DNA of 64,000 nucleotides, from positions 1 to 64,000 of the forward strand of contig NZ_AUBM01000009.1 of NCBI RefSeq assembly GCF_000429245.1, read 5' to 3'. Under the pieces are notes generated by a model. It was not told the origin of the DNA. It ran no database searches and saw nothing but the letters and a program-made list of their open reading frames with translations. Source of the stretch: Schaalia georgiae DSM 6843. GTDB lineage: Bacteria > Actinomycetota > Actinomycetes > Actinomycetales > Actinomycetaceae. Numbering within the stretch: the stretch's first letter is position 1; each line of letters begins with the position of its first letter. A program made the position numbers and the translations under genes. This document shows positions 25,298-34,389 of this stretch, piece by piece.

Positions 25298-26061
25298 GCA
25301 ACCACCCCCAGGGCGCTCAGCAGGGGGTTGTCCTCGCGCACCTCGAAGGTCCGCACCCACACGTCGGCGTCGCACAGCTGATCGGGCGCGCCCGATCCGA
25401 TGACGGTGCCGTTGATGAGGCAGAGACGGTCGCACTGGGCGCGCGCCCCCACCAGGTCGTGCGTGGTCATGAGGACCGCGCAGCCCGATGCCGCCAAGGA
25501 GGTGAAGAGGTCCATGAGCAGTTCCTGCGTGGGCATGTCCAAGCCGGTGAAGGGCTCGTCGAGCAGCAGGACGGAGGGCTCCAATGCGAGGGCGCGGGCG
25601 ACGAGCACCCTTTGCCGCTGTCCGCCGGAGAGCTCGGCGACCGGCCGGTCGGCCAGTTCCCTCATCCCGACTTTTGCCAGCGCGCGCTCAACGGCCCTAT
25701 GGTGGGCGAGGCGGGGGCGCGCGAGGAGCCCGAGCCTGACGCTCACGGCACCCAGGACCGCGTCGCGCACACTGATGGGGAAGTCCCACGCGAACTCGTG
25801 CCGCTGAGGCACGTACCCGACGGCGGCTGCGCATTCGATGCTGCCCGCGGCGGCAGGAACCAGACCAAGGACTGCGCGGATGAGGGTCGTTTTGCCAGCG
25901 CCGTTGGGGCCGATGAGTCCGACCAGCTCCCCTGCCGACACGGTCAGATCGACGCCGCGCAGCACGGGTCGCCCGCCCAGGTTCACGCTGAGGCCGCGCA
26001 CGACCAGCGGACTGCCCGCCTCCCCCGTCGGGTGGGCGTCTCCCCTGTGCGACTGTTTCAC
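25294..26061 (-). CDS. Anchored-repeat-type metal ABC transporter ATPase
   Basis: This 255-residue ABC ATPase has Walker A G-P-N-G-A-G-K-T-T, Q-loop Y-V-P-Q-R-H-E-F, signature L-S-G-G-Q-R-Q-R, Walker B V-L-L-L-D-E-P and the switch His in M-T-T-H-D. The Y-V-P-Q-R form is typical of zinc/manganese importers. GTG 26061 has GGAGGG 6 nt upstream and overlaps the previous stop by 4 bp, so a much longer reading of the same frame is rejected. Confidence 0.88.
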   Translation of the reverse strand: MKQSHRGDAHPTGEAGSPLVVRGLSVNLGGRPVLRGVDLTVSAGELVGLIGPNGAGKTTLIRAVLGLVPAAAGSIECAAAVGYVPQRHEFAWDFPISVRDAVLGAVSVRLGLLARPRLAHHRAVERALAKVGMRELADRPVAELSGGQRQRVLVARALALEPSVLLLDEPFTGLDMPTQELLMDLFTSLAASGCAVLMTTHDLVGARAQCDRLCLINGTVIGSGAPDQLCDADVWVRTFEVREDNPLLSALGVVA

Positions 26062-27248
26062 CGTGTTCCCTCCTTCGACGAGGCGGGGGCCGGGCTCGCG
26101 CCCGCTTCCCCAGGTCCGGCTGCCCGGTCCGCTCCCTCGTCCCCGTCGGCTCCCTCGTCCCCGTCGGCTCCCTCGTCCCCGTCGGCTCCCTCGTCCCCGT
26201 CGGCTCCATCCATCCCTTCGGCCCCGTCGGCTTCCGCGATGGCTTTGCGGCGCTCGGCGGCGATGCTCCTCGACCGCATGATGAGGACGGCCCCGAGGGC
26301 CACGGTGATGGATGCGGCGACGACGAGGGCGATGATGAGCATCACCTGGTCGGAGAGCCCGGTCCCGTCCGCGGATGATCCGGCGGGCATGCGCGCCTCG
26401 TTCGCCGAGGTGCCGTCGTCGCCCAGGGCACTGTCCCCAGCAGGGCCCGCTCCGGCCGCCGAACCCCCTCCACCCGCGGAACCCGCGGCGCCTGCCTCGG
26501 CGGTTCCAGCCGGAGCGGCGGCGAAGGCTTCGTCGGCGGAGGTCTGCGACCCGACCGCGAAACGCAGGGTCGTCGAAGCACTGACCTGCCGCCCGTCGGT
26601 GGTCCGGGCGGAGAAGGTGAGGGCGGCCGTGTAGACGCCGGGCGCAGTGAACACCCAGTTGGCGTGGACGTGGGTGGAGGCGTCGACCCACACGTCCTGG
26701 GCCTGACCGCTCTGCCCATCGACCAGGAGCCGGGGCTTGCCGAAGGTGCCGTCCTGGAGGAACATCCACGTCCGCCCGGGGCCGCTGACGGATCCGATGC
26801 GCATGGTGGCCCCGCGGTCGATGGCCGAGACGACCCCGGGGTCCTGGGTGTTCCAGCCGAGCCACACGACATTCGGGTTCTGGGTCTGCGGCACGACGTA
26901 GTACTGCTCGCCCGCTTGGGCGCCCATGAAGGCGTAGTCGGAGCCGGTGGGGGCCGCCATGAGGGCGGTGTCGCTGACGCGCAGCACCGTCCGGTCGGGG
27001 TCCCGCCACACGGGGTGGGCGCCGGAGTCGTCGCGCAGGGCGACGCTCCACTGCCCGTCCACCATGCGGGGGCCGATGTCCACGTGCCCGGTGTCGATGA
27101 CCGCGGATTCGGTGGACGCCTCCTCGTCGGCGCCAACCGTCTGTTCCAGGGCCGGATCGTCCGCGGCCAAGGCGGGGGCGGTCCCCGACGCCAGCGCGAT
27201 GATCCCCACCGCCAGGGAGGCGATCGCGCCTCGTGTGCGGAGTCTCAT
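26058..27248 (-). CDS. Choice-of-anchor M surface protein with C-terminal membrane anchor
   Basis: This 396-residue protein has a signal peptide (cut near A-L-A-A-D). One choice-of-anchor M domain follows, starting at G-H-V-D-I-G-P-R-M-V-D-G and ending at H-V-H-A-N-W-V-F-T-A-P-G-V-Y. A Gly/Ala linker leads to one transmembrane helix and an acidic cytoplasmic tail made of G-A-D-G-D-E repeats. It is encoded within a metal ABC operon and probably assists metal capture at the cell surface. ATG 27248 has GGAG 5 nt upstream and overlaps the preceding stop (ATGA). Confidence 0.8.
   Translation of the reverse strand: MRLRTRGAIASLAVGIIALASGTAPALAADDPALEQTVGADEEASTESAVIDTGHVDIGPRMVDGQWSVALRDDSGAHPVWRDPDRTVLRVSDTALMAAPTGSDYAFMGAQAGEQYYVVPQTQNPNVVWLGWNTQDPGVVSAIDRGATMRIGSVSGPGRTWMFLQDGTFGKPRLLVDGQSGQAQDVWVDASTHVHANWVFTAPGVYTAALTFSARTTDGRQVSASTTLRFAVGSQTSADEAFAAAPAGTAEAGAAGSAGGGGSAAGAGPAGDSALGDDGTSANEARMPAGSSADGTGLSDQVMLIIALVVAASITVALGAVLIMRSRSIAAERRKAIAEADGAEGMDGADGDEGADGDEGADGDEGADGDEGADRAAGPGEAGASPAPASSKEGTR
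26131..26210. repeat. 18-bp tandem repeat in coding sequence
   Basis: Four near-identical 18-bp units encode G-D-E-G-A-D in the tail of the choice-of-anchor M protein. Copy number could vary between strains by slippage without breaking the frame. Confidence 0.75.
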
Positions 27249-28909
27249 GGTGTCTCCTGTTCTGTGTCCCCCAGGCACGACGCCAGGGAGTGCGCGTTGA
27301 AACGCATCATGTCGATGTAGGTCGGGGCGTTCGCGTCCAGGGTGTCCCCGTAGAGCGGGCACACGCGCACCCCCGCGTCCTCGGCGGCCGTGCGCAGGGT
27401 CGACCGGGTCCGCGCCAGGTTGGGTTCCAGGAACACCGCGGGGATGCGCAGGTCGGTGAGCGTCGCCTGGAGCCTCACCCTGTCGGCCACGGAGGGCTCC
27501 ACCCCCGGGTTGGGGGCGACGAAACCGGAGACCTCGAGGCCGTATGCCCGGGCGAGGTATCCGAAGGCGTCGTTGGTGGTGACGAGGCGCCGGCGCTCGG
27601 GCGGTATCCGCGCGATCTCTGCCTGCATCTCGGCGTCAAGGCCGTCAAGCCGCGCGAGGTAGGCCGCCGCGTTGCGCTGGTACTCGTCGGCGGAGGAAGG
27701 ATCCGCCTCCGCAAGGGCATCGCGGATGACACGCACGTAGGCAGCGGCGTTGTGGGCGTCGTGCCACAGGTGCGGGTCGATCTCGCCGTGAACGTGCTTG
27801 CCGAGGACGGCTTGCGGCAGCATGTACACGTCGGAGCCGGGTTCGCCGACGAAGCGGTACCCGGTGCCCGGCACTTGGGTGAGGGTCCGCGTGGGCACGT
27901 CGATGACGATGTCGTCGAGGCTGTAGGACTCCATGGCGGACAGTCCTGTTCCCCCGGTCGGGTCGCCGCCCCCGCCTTCCCCAGTGGCGGACGGGGCCGC
28001 AGCGGGGAGCGGCGCGGCACCCTCCCCCACTGCGCCCTTGTCGGCGGCGAGGGTCAGCATTGCGCGGTCGAGGTCCGCCGTGATGTCGGCGTGCCCGGCG
28101 GCCAGCACGGCGCGGCCCTGCTGGGCTGCGACCTCGTCCGCCCCGACGCCCACCGCGAACACAGCGGTCCCGGAGCCGAGCGGGGTGGGCGCAGCACCGG
28201 GGCTCGTGCGCAGGCGGGCCTCGAAGTGGATACGGTACACGCCGGGTTGTGTGAACGCCCAGCTCATGTGCTGGTGGGCGTCGGCGGGTAGCACGGAGGT
28301 GTCCGCCTGGTAGCCCGACGCCTCGTCGAAACCGTCGGAGGAGGCGAATCCGATTTGGGGCTCACCGAAGGAGGTCGTCAGGTAGGCCGACGCCTCGCCC
28401 GGTCCCTCGACCCCTGTGGCGACCAAGTCGACCTCGGATGAGCGGTCTGCCCCCAGGGAGCGGCCGCTGCCGATCACGCGCATGCCGAGCCAGACGGTGT
28501 CCAAGCTCTGGTCCTCCACGAGGGGCAGCACCGTCGCCCCCTGTTTGGCGGCCTCCTCGGCGACGGACACGGACTTCGCATTCGGCGGCAGGTTGGCGTC
28601 CATGGCGCGGATGATCGCGTGCTCCTCCAGCAGCAGGTAGTTCGACAGGGCCACGTCCGCGTAGGCGACATCGCGGATGGTGCGCAGAGACGGCTCCCAC
28701 GAGTGGGGGTCGGCGCCATCGGGCACCATTTGCGTGACGCTCGCGCGGTCGCCGGCGACGTTGCGCGCCAGGTCCGCCAGGATCCCCGTTGTGGCGACGA
28801 CGCGAATGCGGTCCTGCTGGGCGTCCGCCCCTGTGGCAGCGCCGGAGCACGCGGAGGCGGACAGAGCGGCTGTGAGCAGCAGGCCGACCGCGCGCCGCCT
28901 AGTGGGCAC
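27245..28909 (-). CDS. Metal-binding ABC lipoprotein with inserted choice-of-anchor M domain
   Basis: This 554-residue protein has a lipobox (L-S-A-S-A-C) and a ZnuA-type metal receptor split by an insertion. The N-half has V-V-A-T-T-G-I-L-A-D-L and P-H-S-W-E-P-S, whose His is a metal ligand. In the middle sits a choice-of-anchor M domain with H-Q-H-M-S-W-A-F-T-Q-P-G-V-Y. The C-half resumes with H-V-H-G-E-I-D-P-H-L-W-H, then F-L-E-P-N and L-Y-G-D-T-L, again ligand positions. It should bind zinc or manganese outside the cell and feed the permease. GTG 28909 overlaps the previous gene by 11 bp. Confidence 0.85.
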   Translation of the reverse strand: MPTRRRAVGLLLTAALSASACSGAATGADAQQDRIRVVATTGILADLARNVAGDRASVTQMVPDGADPHSWEPSLRTIRDVAYADVALSNYLLLEEHAIIRAMDANLPPNAKSVSVAEEAAKQGATVLPLVEDQSLDTVWLGMRVIGSGRSLGADRSSEVDLVATGVEGPGEASAYLTTSFGEPQIGFASSDGFDEASGYQADTSVLPADAHQHMSWAFTQPGVYRIHFEARLRTSPGAAPTPLGSGTAVFAVGVGADEVAAQQGRAVLAAGHADITADLDRAMLTLAADKGAVGEGAAPLPAAAPSATGEGGGGDPTGGTGLSAMESYSLDDIVIDVPTRTLTQVPGTGYRFVGEPGSDVYMLPQAVLGKHVHGEIDPHLWHDAHNAAAYVRVIRDALAEADPSSADEYQRNAAAYLARLDGLDAEMQAEIARIPPERRRLVTTNDAFGYLARAYGLEVSGFVAPNPGVEPSVADRVRLQATLTDLRIPAVFLEPNLARTRSTLRTAAEDAGVRVCPLYGDTLDANAPTYIDMMRFNAHSLASCLGDTEQETP

Positions 28910-30782
28910 TGCGGTTCCCCACTCTGTCCCGCGCTCCTCGGCGCCGGGACGCTCCCACGGCCACGCACCCGCTGAACACCAGTGCCGCGGCGAGGACGAG
29001 GATGCGTTGCGCGTCAGCACCGGTCGTCGCCAGCGTGAGGTCGCATTCGTCGCCCGAGGCGGTTCGGCCCACGACTTCCGAGACGATGGGGCGCCCGTTC
29101 GCCCCCGTCGCGCCCGTGGGCGTCAGGCGTGTCGTGGAGCCACCGCCGGATCCAGCCAGGTTGGCGCCCGTCGGTGTGACCCGCATGGAGATGGTGAGGG
29201 TGTAGGTCCCGGGTTCGGTGAAGAGCCAGTTCTGGTGCGCGTGGGTGTTGGGCGGCAAGGTGTAGGTGCTGCCGGCTCCGTCGAAGACGTGCTCGCCGAC
29301 CCCTCCCCCGAGGCTTCCGGAGTTGAAGACCGCGACGCGTCCGGGTCCGTCAACGGAGTCAAGGGTGAAGTTCACCCCGCCTGTGGTTCCGTTGACGATC
29401 TCGTCCCTCTGGGAGTTCATACCCAACCAGGGGACGCCCGGCACTTGGGTGGAGGAGATCAGCCACACCTGCGACCCGGGGGTGGCGACGAAGGAAGTCT
29501 CGTCGGGCGCCGTGATGCGCGCGGCGTCACCGAGGGCGAAGGTGAGGGAAGCGGGGTCCACCCATTGGGCGGGCGCGCTGCGGTCATCCTTCACACGAGC
29601 GACCAATTGCCCGTTCTCTATCGCAGGCCCCAAGTCGAAGTGCCCTTCCGTGGCGTTCCCCGAGGCCCCCGGACCAACACTGAAGGTGAGGGTCGTGCGC
29701 GCCGTGTTCGGCGAGGCCTGGTTCGAGGTGAGCGATGCCTGTTCCTTGGCAGTCGCCTCGCGGGTGATCGTGGTGGCCACGCACTTCTCACCGTTTGACG
29801 AGGCGCGGGTCGAACCGCGTGCGTCCGACTGTCCGCTCGCCCGTCCGTCGCCCTGCGCGCTCGGCGACGCGGTCGCGTTCCCATCCGAGGTCGTCTGCTG
29901 TTGCGTGGTGGTGGCCTGAGATGGCGCATTCGTTGCGGGAACACCAGCGGGGACGAGGGCATTCGCGATCGCCTCGGATCCCACGGCGACGCGCAGCGCG
30001 AGTGTGGCCGGTGACTGGGCGATCGCGTCGGTCGCACTGTTCCATGCGGTGAGCGTCATATTCAACGTGTATTCACCTGGAGTCGTGAACATCCACGACA
30101 GCATTCCCTCGGTCTGGTCCCCCAGCGGAAGGATCGAATAGGCCTCCGTATCCGCGTCCGCAATATTGAGGGATCCGCCGTGGAGGACCGCGGTCGGTTT
30201 CCCGTTCGGGTCCCTCCTGTACACGAGGACCTGAGCACCCTCGGGCCCCGAGGCCGTGACATTGATCTGCGCGCGGTCGTATCCGGCCTCCCTGAGCGAG
30301 CCCAAGGACCAACCGAGCGCATCTGCCCCATCGCCGGGAACCTGACTCATCTCGTATCCCTCTGTGGACGCAGGCGCGTTCGCGCCTTTCAGAAAAGCGG
30401 AGTCATCCACTCCGAGTACCGCCTGTTGAGCATTCGCCGCCAGCCCGTCCAGCGCAAGACCGAGGTTCAATGTTTCACGTGAAACAGTCGCTACGACACG
30501 GAAGTCCCGACCGGCGGTTGCGGGAGTCTGGGAGCCCCCGCTCATGGGAGCACCCCCATCGGAAGGTGTTCCAGGACTGGGAGTCGACTGCGCCCCCGCC
30601 CAACTCTCCACCGCCGCTGGAGAGGGAGCCGCTTCGCCATCCCCTTCGGACGCCCGCGCCCCTCCTTGCACGAAAGGAATGAGGAGCGCTGCGCCCGCCA
30701 ACGAGGCAGCGATCGTTCGGCAGAACCGCTGGGTCCTGCTGGCCGAAGCCAGCGGGCGGGAGCGGCGATCAATGACGGCCAT
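28899..30782 (-). CDS. Cell-wall choice-of-anchor M protein with LAXTG-like sorting signal
   Basis: This 627-residue exported protein leads the metal ABC operon. After a signal peptide it has one degenerate domain (about residues 80-290) that lacks the histidines, a Ser/Thr/Gln linker, and then a full choice-of-anchor M domain with G-H-F-D-L-G-P and H-A-H-Q-N-W-L-F-T-E-P-G-T-Y. The C-terminus reads L-A-T-T-G, then a hydrophobic stretch and basic residues, i.e. a sortase signal of the LAXTG kind found in actinobacteria. It should be wall-attached and pass metal to the lipoprotein. ATG 30782 has AAGG 9 nt upstream. A parS site lies inside the gene. Confidence 0.82.
   Translation of the reverse strand: MAVIDRRSRPLASASRTQRFCRTIAASLAGAALLIPFVQGGARASEGDGEAAPSPAAVESWAGAQSTPSPGTPSDGGAPMSGGSQTPATAGRDFRVVATVSRETLNLGLALDGLAANAQQAVLGVDDSAFLKGANAPASTEGYEMSQVPGDGADALGWSLGSLREAGYDRAQINVTASGPEGAQVLVYRRDPNGKPTAVLHGGSLNIADADTEAYSILPLGDQTEGMLSWMFTTPGEYTLNMTLTAWNSATDAIAQSPATLALRVAVGSEAIANALVPAGVPATNAPSQATTTQQQTTSDGNATASPSAQGDGRASGQSDARGSTRASSNGEKCVATTITREATAKEQASLTSNQASPNTARTTLTFSVGPGASGNATEGHFDLGPAIENGQLVARVKDDRSAPAQWVDPASLTFALGDAARITAPDETSFVATPGSQVWLISSTQVPGVPWLGMNSQRDEIVNGTTGGVNFTLDSVDGPGRVAVFNSGSLGGGVGEHVFDGAGSTYTLPPNTHAHQNWLFTEPGTYTLTISMRVTPTGANLAGSGGGSTTRLTPTGATGANGRPIVSEVVGRTASGDECDLTLATTGADAQRILVLAAALVFSGCVAVGASRRRGARDRVGNRSAH
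30471..30486. promoter_or_regulatory. parS: parS site 3, inside a coding sequence
   Basis: Perfect parS within the wall-protein gene. On the coding strand it is read in frame as V-S-R-E-T. Confidence 0.95.
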
Positions 30783-30814
30783 GGAATCCAACCTTTGACT
30801 GCAATTTACATTGA

Positions 30815-30836
30815 ATGAGAATCGTTATCATTATAG
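30815..30836 (-). promoter_or_regulatory. Fur/Zur-like box overlapping a -10 element
   Basis: ATGAGAA-TCG-TTATCAT at 30815-30831 is a 7-3-7 inverted repeat of the Fur-superfamily type. On minus it abuts TATAAT (30836-30831). Binding here would block the promoter of the five-gene metal transport operon. Whether zinc, manganese or iron is sensed is not visible; Zur is the best guess. Confidence 0.65.
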
Positions 30837-31455
30837 ACGCTGCTATCCCCTGACGTACAATCGATGAGAGCAACGTTATGCTGCCCCGGCTCCCAGGCAC
30901 GTTGTTCGCAGCCGAAACCCCGCTATTCCTCGCATCCTGGACACCCTGCGCGCAGCCACTATCCGCTGGCCTGCCTGTGCCCTTCGGGCCCAGATCGTCC
31001 CGCGCGGCCACGAGCCCATTACTGGTTCCAACTCTCTTCACCGTCCTCACTTCGAGTTTGGCCGTTGGAACTCGTCAGTCACACCTCTTCCCGCTCCCCC
31101 ACCCACCCGCATTCTGGGATCGTCGGTGCGTACCAGATCCGCACAACACCTCGTCAATCACGAGTAGTGCTCACACCTCGCGGTGATACCGGTCGACTCA
31201 CCTGCACCTACCCGCCCGTCGGCCCACCCACACCTACATCTCACTGTTGCGAAGTCATGAGGATGTCGCCGCGGCATCGCGGTTCCTAGAAGGATATGGG
31301 GAGCGCCGAAGCCCTGTCCCGGTTCACGATACCGCTGCCATCTCCCACCCCCACACCTGGCGCATCTTCTAGCCACCGGAGCCATCCGATCCGGAAAAAC
31401 GGACCGCGGACGCGCACAGCGGGGATACCATGAAGTAACTGACTAAGGAGGCAGA
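30837..31455. other. Intergenic stretch, nothing found
   Basis: The DNA between the divergent metal operon and the gene at 31456 holds several overlapping short frames but none with a ribosome site or gene-like composition. Its lower-G+C left end is the promoter region of the metal operon. Confidence 0.4.
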
Positions 31456-32034
31456 GTGGACGAGATTCTCATTCGGCAGCGCGAGAAGACGCTGCGCCTG
31501 CTCAAGACCAAGGGCCAACCGGTCCATGAGTCCGAGGAGTTCATGGACAACGCGTTGCGGTACATGGACGCCCACGTGCAGCAGGCGTCCTACAAAGTTG
31601 AACTCGCATTCCTCGCGGCTGAGTACTCCCAGAACCAAGCGGGCCGCACCTGCATCCCCTCTGTCGGGGGCACCAAGTTCCGCCCATGGAACTTCAACCT
31701 CCTCTCGATCGACGAGAGCGTCGAGAACCTGCACTTCGTCGCGGTGCGGGCGAAAGACTGGGCATTCGCGCAGGTTTCCACCCCGGACGGGAGGAACCTC
31801 GCCCAAGGCACGCCCGAGTACCTCAACCACATCGCGACTGTGGATCCCGATTTCATCCAACTGCTGCGGGAGAACCCAGACCTTTTCGACCGCATTGTCT
31901 CCGGGCGGATCCACCTGCACAACGACATGTGCTGGGTCGATGACACGGGGCTCGACTCCATTCAATACCGGTCGCAGCCCTTTGCCTTCACGCCCGAAAC
32001 CTTGGCGGTCCTGAGAGAGAGGATCCATTCATGA
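31456..32034 (+). CDS. Unknown protein, first of an overlapping pair
   Basis: This 192-residue soluble protein has no signal peptide or membrane segment. GTG 31456 follows AAGGAGG closely. The sequence has balanced composition and protein-like features, e.g. F-R-P-W-N-F-N-L-L-S-I-D and R-I-H-L-H-N-D-M-C-W-V-D-D, but I recognise no family. Its stop overlaps the next start (ATGA), so the two products are made together and may interact. Confidence 0.7.
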   Translation: MDEILIRQREKTLRLLKTKGQPVHESEEFMDNALRYMDAHVQQASYKVELAFLAAEYSQNQAGRTCIPSVGGTKFRPWNFNLLSIDESVENLHFVAVRAKDWAFAQVSTPDGRNLAQGTPEYLNHIATVDPDFIQLLRENPDLFDRIVSGRIHLHNDMCWVDDTGLDSIQYRSQPFAFTPETLAVLRERIHS

Positions 32035-32534
32035 CCGAGTTCATCGCCCTGCGCCCCGAGCGCGTCGACCAGATCATCACCGCTTGGGCGGCGGCGCGAT
32101 GGCCCCTCAAGGAACGCCACGCTGCCCGTGTACTCAGCCAGACTGGTTTCATGCCCGACAGGCACGGCACCCACGCCTTCCGCTCGGAGCTGTGTCCCGT
32201 GGCCGACTCCTTCTTCATCTCGAATGGGAAACACGTCCAAAGCGCGCACATCGCCTTATCGACCATCGCCACTCCCGACCAGTACGGACACTCCGCTCCG
32301 CTCGCCCAGTCCGCGTACCTCGCCTACGCCCAGATCATCGACGTCCGCACCGGCACCAAGCGCGAGGTCGAGGACGACGGAACGGGACTACAGTCGCGGT
32401 GGCGTCTGGCCAATGGATCGAACATCGTTCTCGGAGCCAATCAGGCACTGGTGGATCTGACGGTCAACTCCCCCGAGCAGACTGAGATCCTCGATTGGCA
32501 GATCCTTTGGGAACTCCAAGGACGGCCCGAGTAA
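32031..32534 (+). CDS. Unknown protein, second of an overlapping pair
   Basis: This 167-residue soluble protein starts at ATG 32031 within the stop of the preceding gene. Visible features are an N-terminal W-P-L-K-E-R-H-A-A-R-V-L helix and a C-terminal W-Q-I-L-W-E-L. I do not recognise the family. The gap 32535-33066 contains a parS site and no gene. Confidence 0.7.
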   Translation: MTEFIALRPERVDQIITAWAAARWPLKERHAARVLSQTGFMPDRHGTHAFRSELCPVADSFFISNGKHVQSAHIALSTIATPDQYGHSAPLAQSAYLAYAQIIDVRTGTKREVEDDGTGLQSRWRLANGSNIVLGANQALVDLTVNSPEQTEILDWQILWELQGRPE

Positions 32535-32922
32535 CAGCCGGCCGGGAAAGCGGAAGCGGGAACCGCCCCCCGCCTCCGCAAACAACGTCACACCCTCCTA
32601 CACCAGCACGGCACCCGACGCATGACACCCGCCAAGAATAGCGGAAGCAACGCACCGTTTCCCCGCAGAGCGCTGATGAACCCGCTCCCCAGGAAGAGAG
32701 TGCGACTCAGGCACATGAGCACCCGCCTCCACACCGTCAGTCGATGGCTTCGAGTCCAAGAATCAGGATTCGTCCCCTCGGCGAAGCACGAAAAGCCGGA
32801 AGCAGGTCCCGCCTCGTGAACCGACCGAGGCCGCGGCGCCACGATCACCGCCCACTGTGCGGTGCAGGCCACCCGCCCCACAGCGAAGCAGCGTTCGCAG
32901 TTCCACCCCGAGGACACTTGAA

Positions 32923-32938
32923 TGTTTCACGTGAAACA
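32923..32938. promoter_or_regulatory. parS: parS site 4
   Basis: Perfect TGTTTCACGTGAAACA in the intergenic region ahead of the aminotransferase gene. Confidence 0.95.
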
Positions 32939-33066
32939 ATCGATCCACGCCTACTGGGACACCGTTCCCGGCCTGCGGCACCCGCCCACGCGGAAGCCGA
33001 AAAAGTGGCACACTTGACCTATCCGCGCCTCGAACGAAGGGCGCGTCAGAACAAAGGAAGACACGC

Positions 33067-34362
33067 GTGAGCACGCCCACCCCCTCCCCGCAGGGAAACA
33101 AATCCCACCACGGCACCCGCCTCGACCCTTGGTTCGATGCCTACGCCGAGCGAGCTCACAACCTGCGCGCATCCGAGATCCGCGCCCTGTTCTCCGTCGT
33201 CTCACGGCCCGAAGTCGTTTCCCTGGCCGGCGGAATGCCCAATCTCAAAGATCTTCCACTCAACCAGCTCGCAGCCTCCGCCGAGCGCCTCATCACCAAG
33301 CATGGGGCGCAGGCCATGCAGTACGGGAACGGGCAGGGCTGGGAAGTCCTGCGTGAACGAATCACCGAGATCATGACCTATGACGGCATTATCGGTGCCG
33401 ATCCCGACAACGTCGTCGTCACCACCGGTAGCCAGCAGGCACTCGACCTGGTCACTGAGCTCTTCGTCAACCCCGGCGATGTCGTCCTCGCAGAAGCCCC
33501 CTCTTACGTCGGAGCCCTCGGTGTATTCCGCGCGCGCCAAGCCGACGTCATCCACGTCCCCATGGACGAGCACGGCCTGATTCCCGAGGCCCTCGTCGAA
33601 ACGATCCGCAATGTGCGTGCTGCGGGAAAAACCATCAAGTTCATCTACATCGTCCCGAACTACCACAATCCTGCTGGGGTCACCCTCTCCCTGGAACGAC
33701 GCCCAGTCATCGCGGAGATCTGCATGCGCGAGCACATCCTCATCGTGGAGGACAACCCCTACGGCTTGCTCGGCTTCCACTCCGATCCACTGCCCGCTAT
33801 CAAGTCCTTCTCCCCCGACGGCGTCGTCTACCTGGGCTCCTTCTCGAAGATGTTCGCACCCGGGTTCCGCATCGGATGGGCATACGCTCCCCACGCGATC
33901 CGGGCAAAGCTGGTGCTCGCCTCGGAATCCGCCATCCTGTGCCCCTCGATGGTCGGTCAAATGGCCATCGCGGACTACCTCAGTGACTACGACTGGTACG
34001 GGCAAGTGAAGTCCTTCCGCGCGATGTACGCCGAGAGGTGCAAGGCGATGCTGGACTCCCTGGCCGAGTACATGCCCGACTGCCAGTGGACCGTTCCCGA
34101 GGGCGGCTTCTACACGTGGGTGACCCTGCCGGACGGCCTCAACGCGAAAGCCATGCTCCCCCGCGCTGTGCGCGCGCAGGTCGCCTATGTCGCCGGAACG
34201 GCCTTCTACTACGACGGCCAGGGGAACGACCACATGCGCCTGTCCTTCTGTTACCCCACACCCGAGCGGATCCGCGAGGGAGTCCGCCGCCTCTCCACCG
34301 TCGTCAACGCGGAGAAGGATATCGTCGACATGTTCGGAACGGGTGATAACCCATCCCACTGA
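33067..34362 (+). CDS. PLP-dependent aminotransferase, 2-aminoadipate/MocR-domain type
   Basis: This 431-residue fold-type I aminotransferase has V-S-L-A-G-G-M-P-N, T-T-G-S-Q-Q-A-L-D-L, P-N-Y-H-N-P-A-G-V-T, V-E-D-N-P-Y-G and the PLP lysine in L-G-S-F-S-K-M-F-A-P-G-F-R-I-G-W. It resembles LysN/ARO8-like enzymes without the MocR DNA-binding domain. Reactions of this group include amino transfer to 2-oxoadipate or aromatic keto acids; the substrate here is open. GTG 33067 has AGGAAG 6 nt upstream. A ligase gene follows after 27 nt, a pairing often seen near actinobacterial origins. Confidence 0.85.
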   Translation: MSTPTPSPQGNKSHHGTRLDPWFDAYAERAHNLRASEIRALFSVVSRPEVVSLAGGMPNLKDLPLNQLAASAERLITKHGAQAMQYGNGQGWEVLRERITEIMTYDGIIGADPDNVVVTTGSQQALDLVTELFVNPGDVVLAEAPSYVGALGVFRARQADVIHVPMDEHGLIPEALVETIRNVRAAGKTIKFIYIVPNYHNPAGVTLSLERRPVIAEICMREHILIVEDNPYGLLGFHSDPLPAIKSFSPDGVVYLGSFSKMFAPGFRIGWAYAPHAIRAKLVLASESAILCPSMVGQMAIADYLSDYDWYGQVKSFRAMYAERCKAMLDSLAEYMPDCQWTVPEGGFYTWVTLPDGLNAKAMLPRAVRAQVAYVAGTAFYYDGQGNDHMRLSFCYPTPERIREGVRRLSTVVNAEKDIVDMFGTGDNPSH

Positions 34363-34389
34363 CCGCCGACCCACATCTAGGAGCACCCC

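Noticed and set aside
25294-27051. Single long fused frame of 585 codons for the metal ABC ATPase
   Set aside because: The front part is antisense-like reading of the neighbouring choice-of-anchor M gene. GTG 26061 with a good ribosome site gives a normal-length ATPase.
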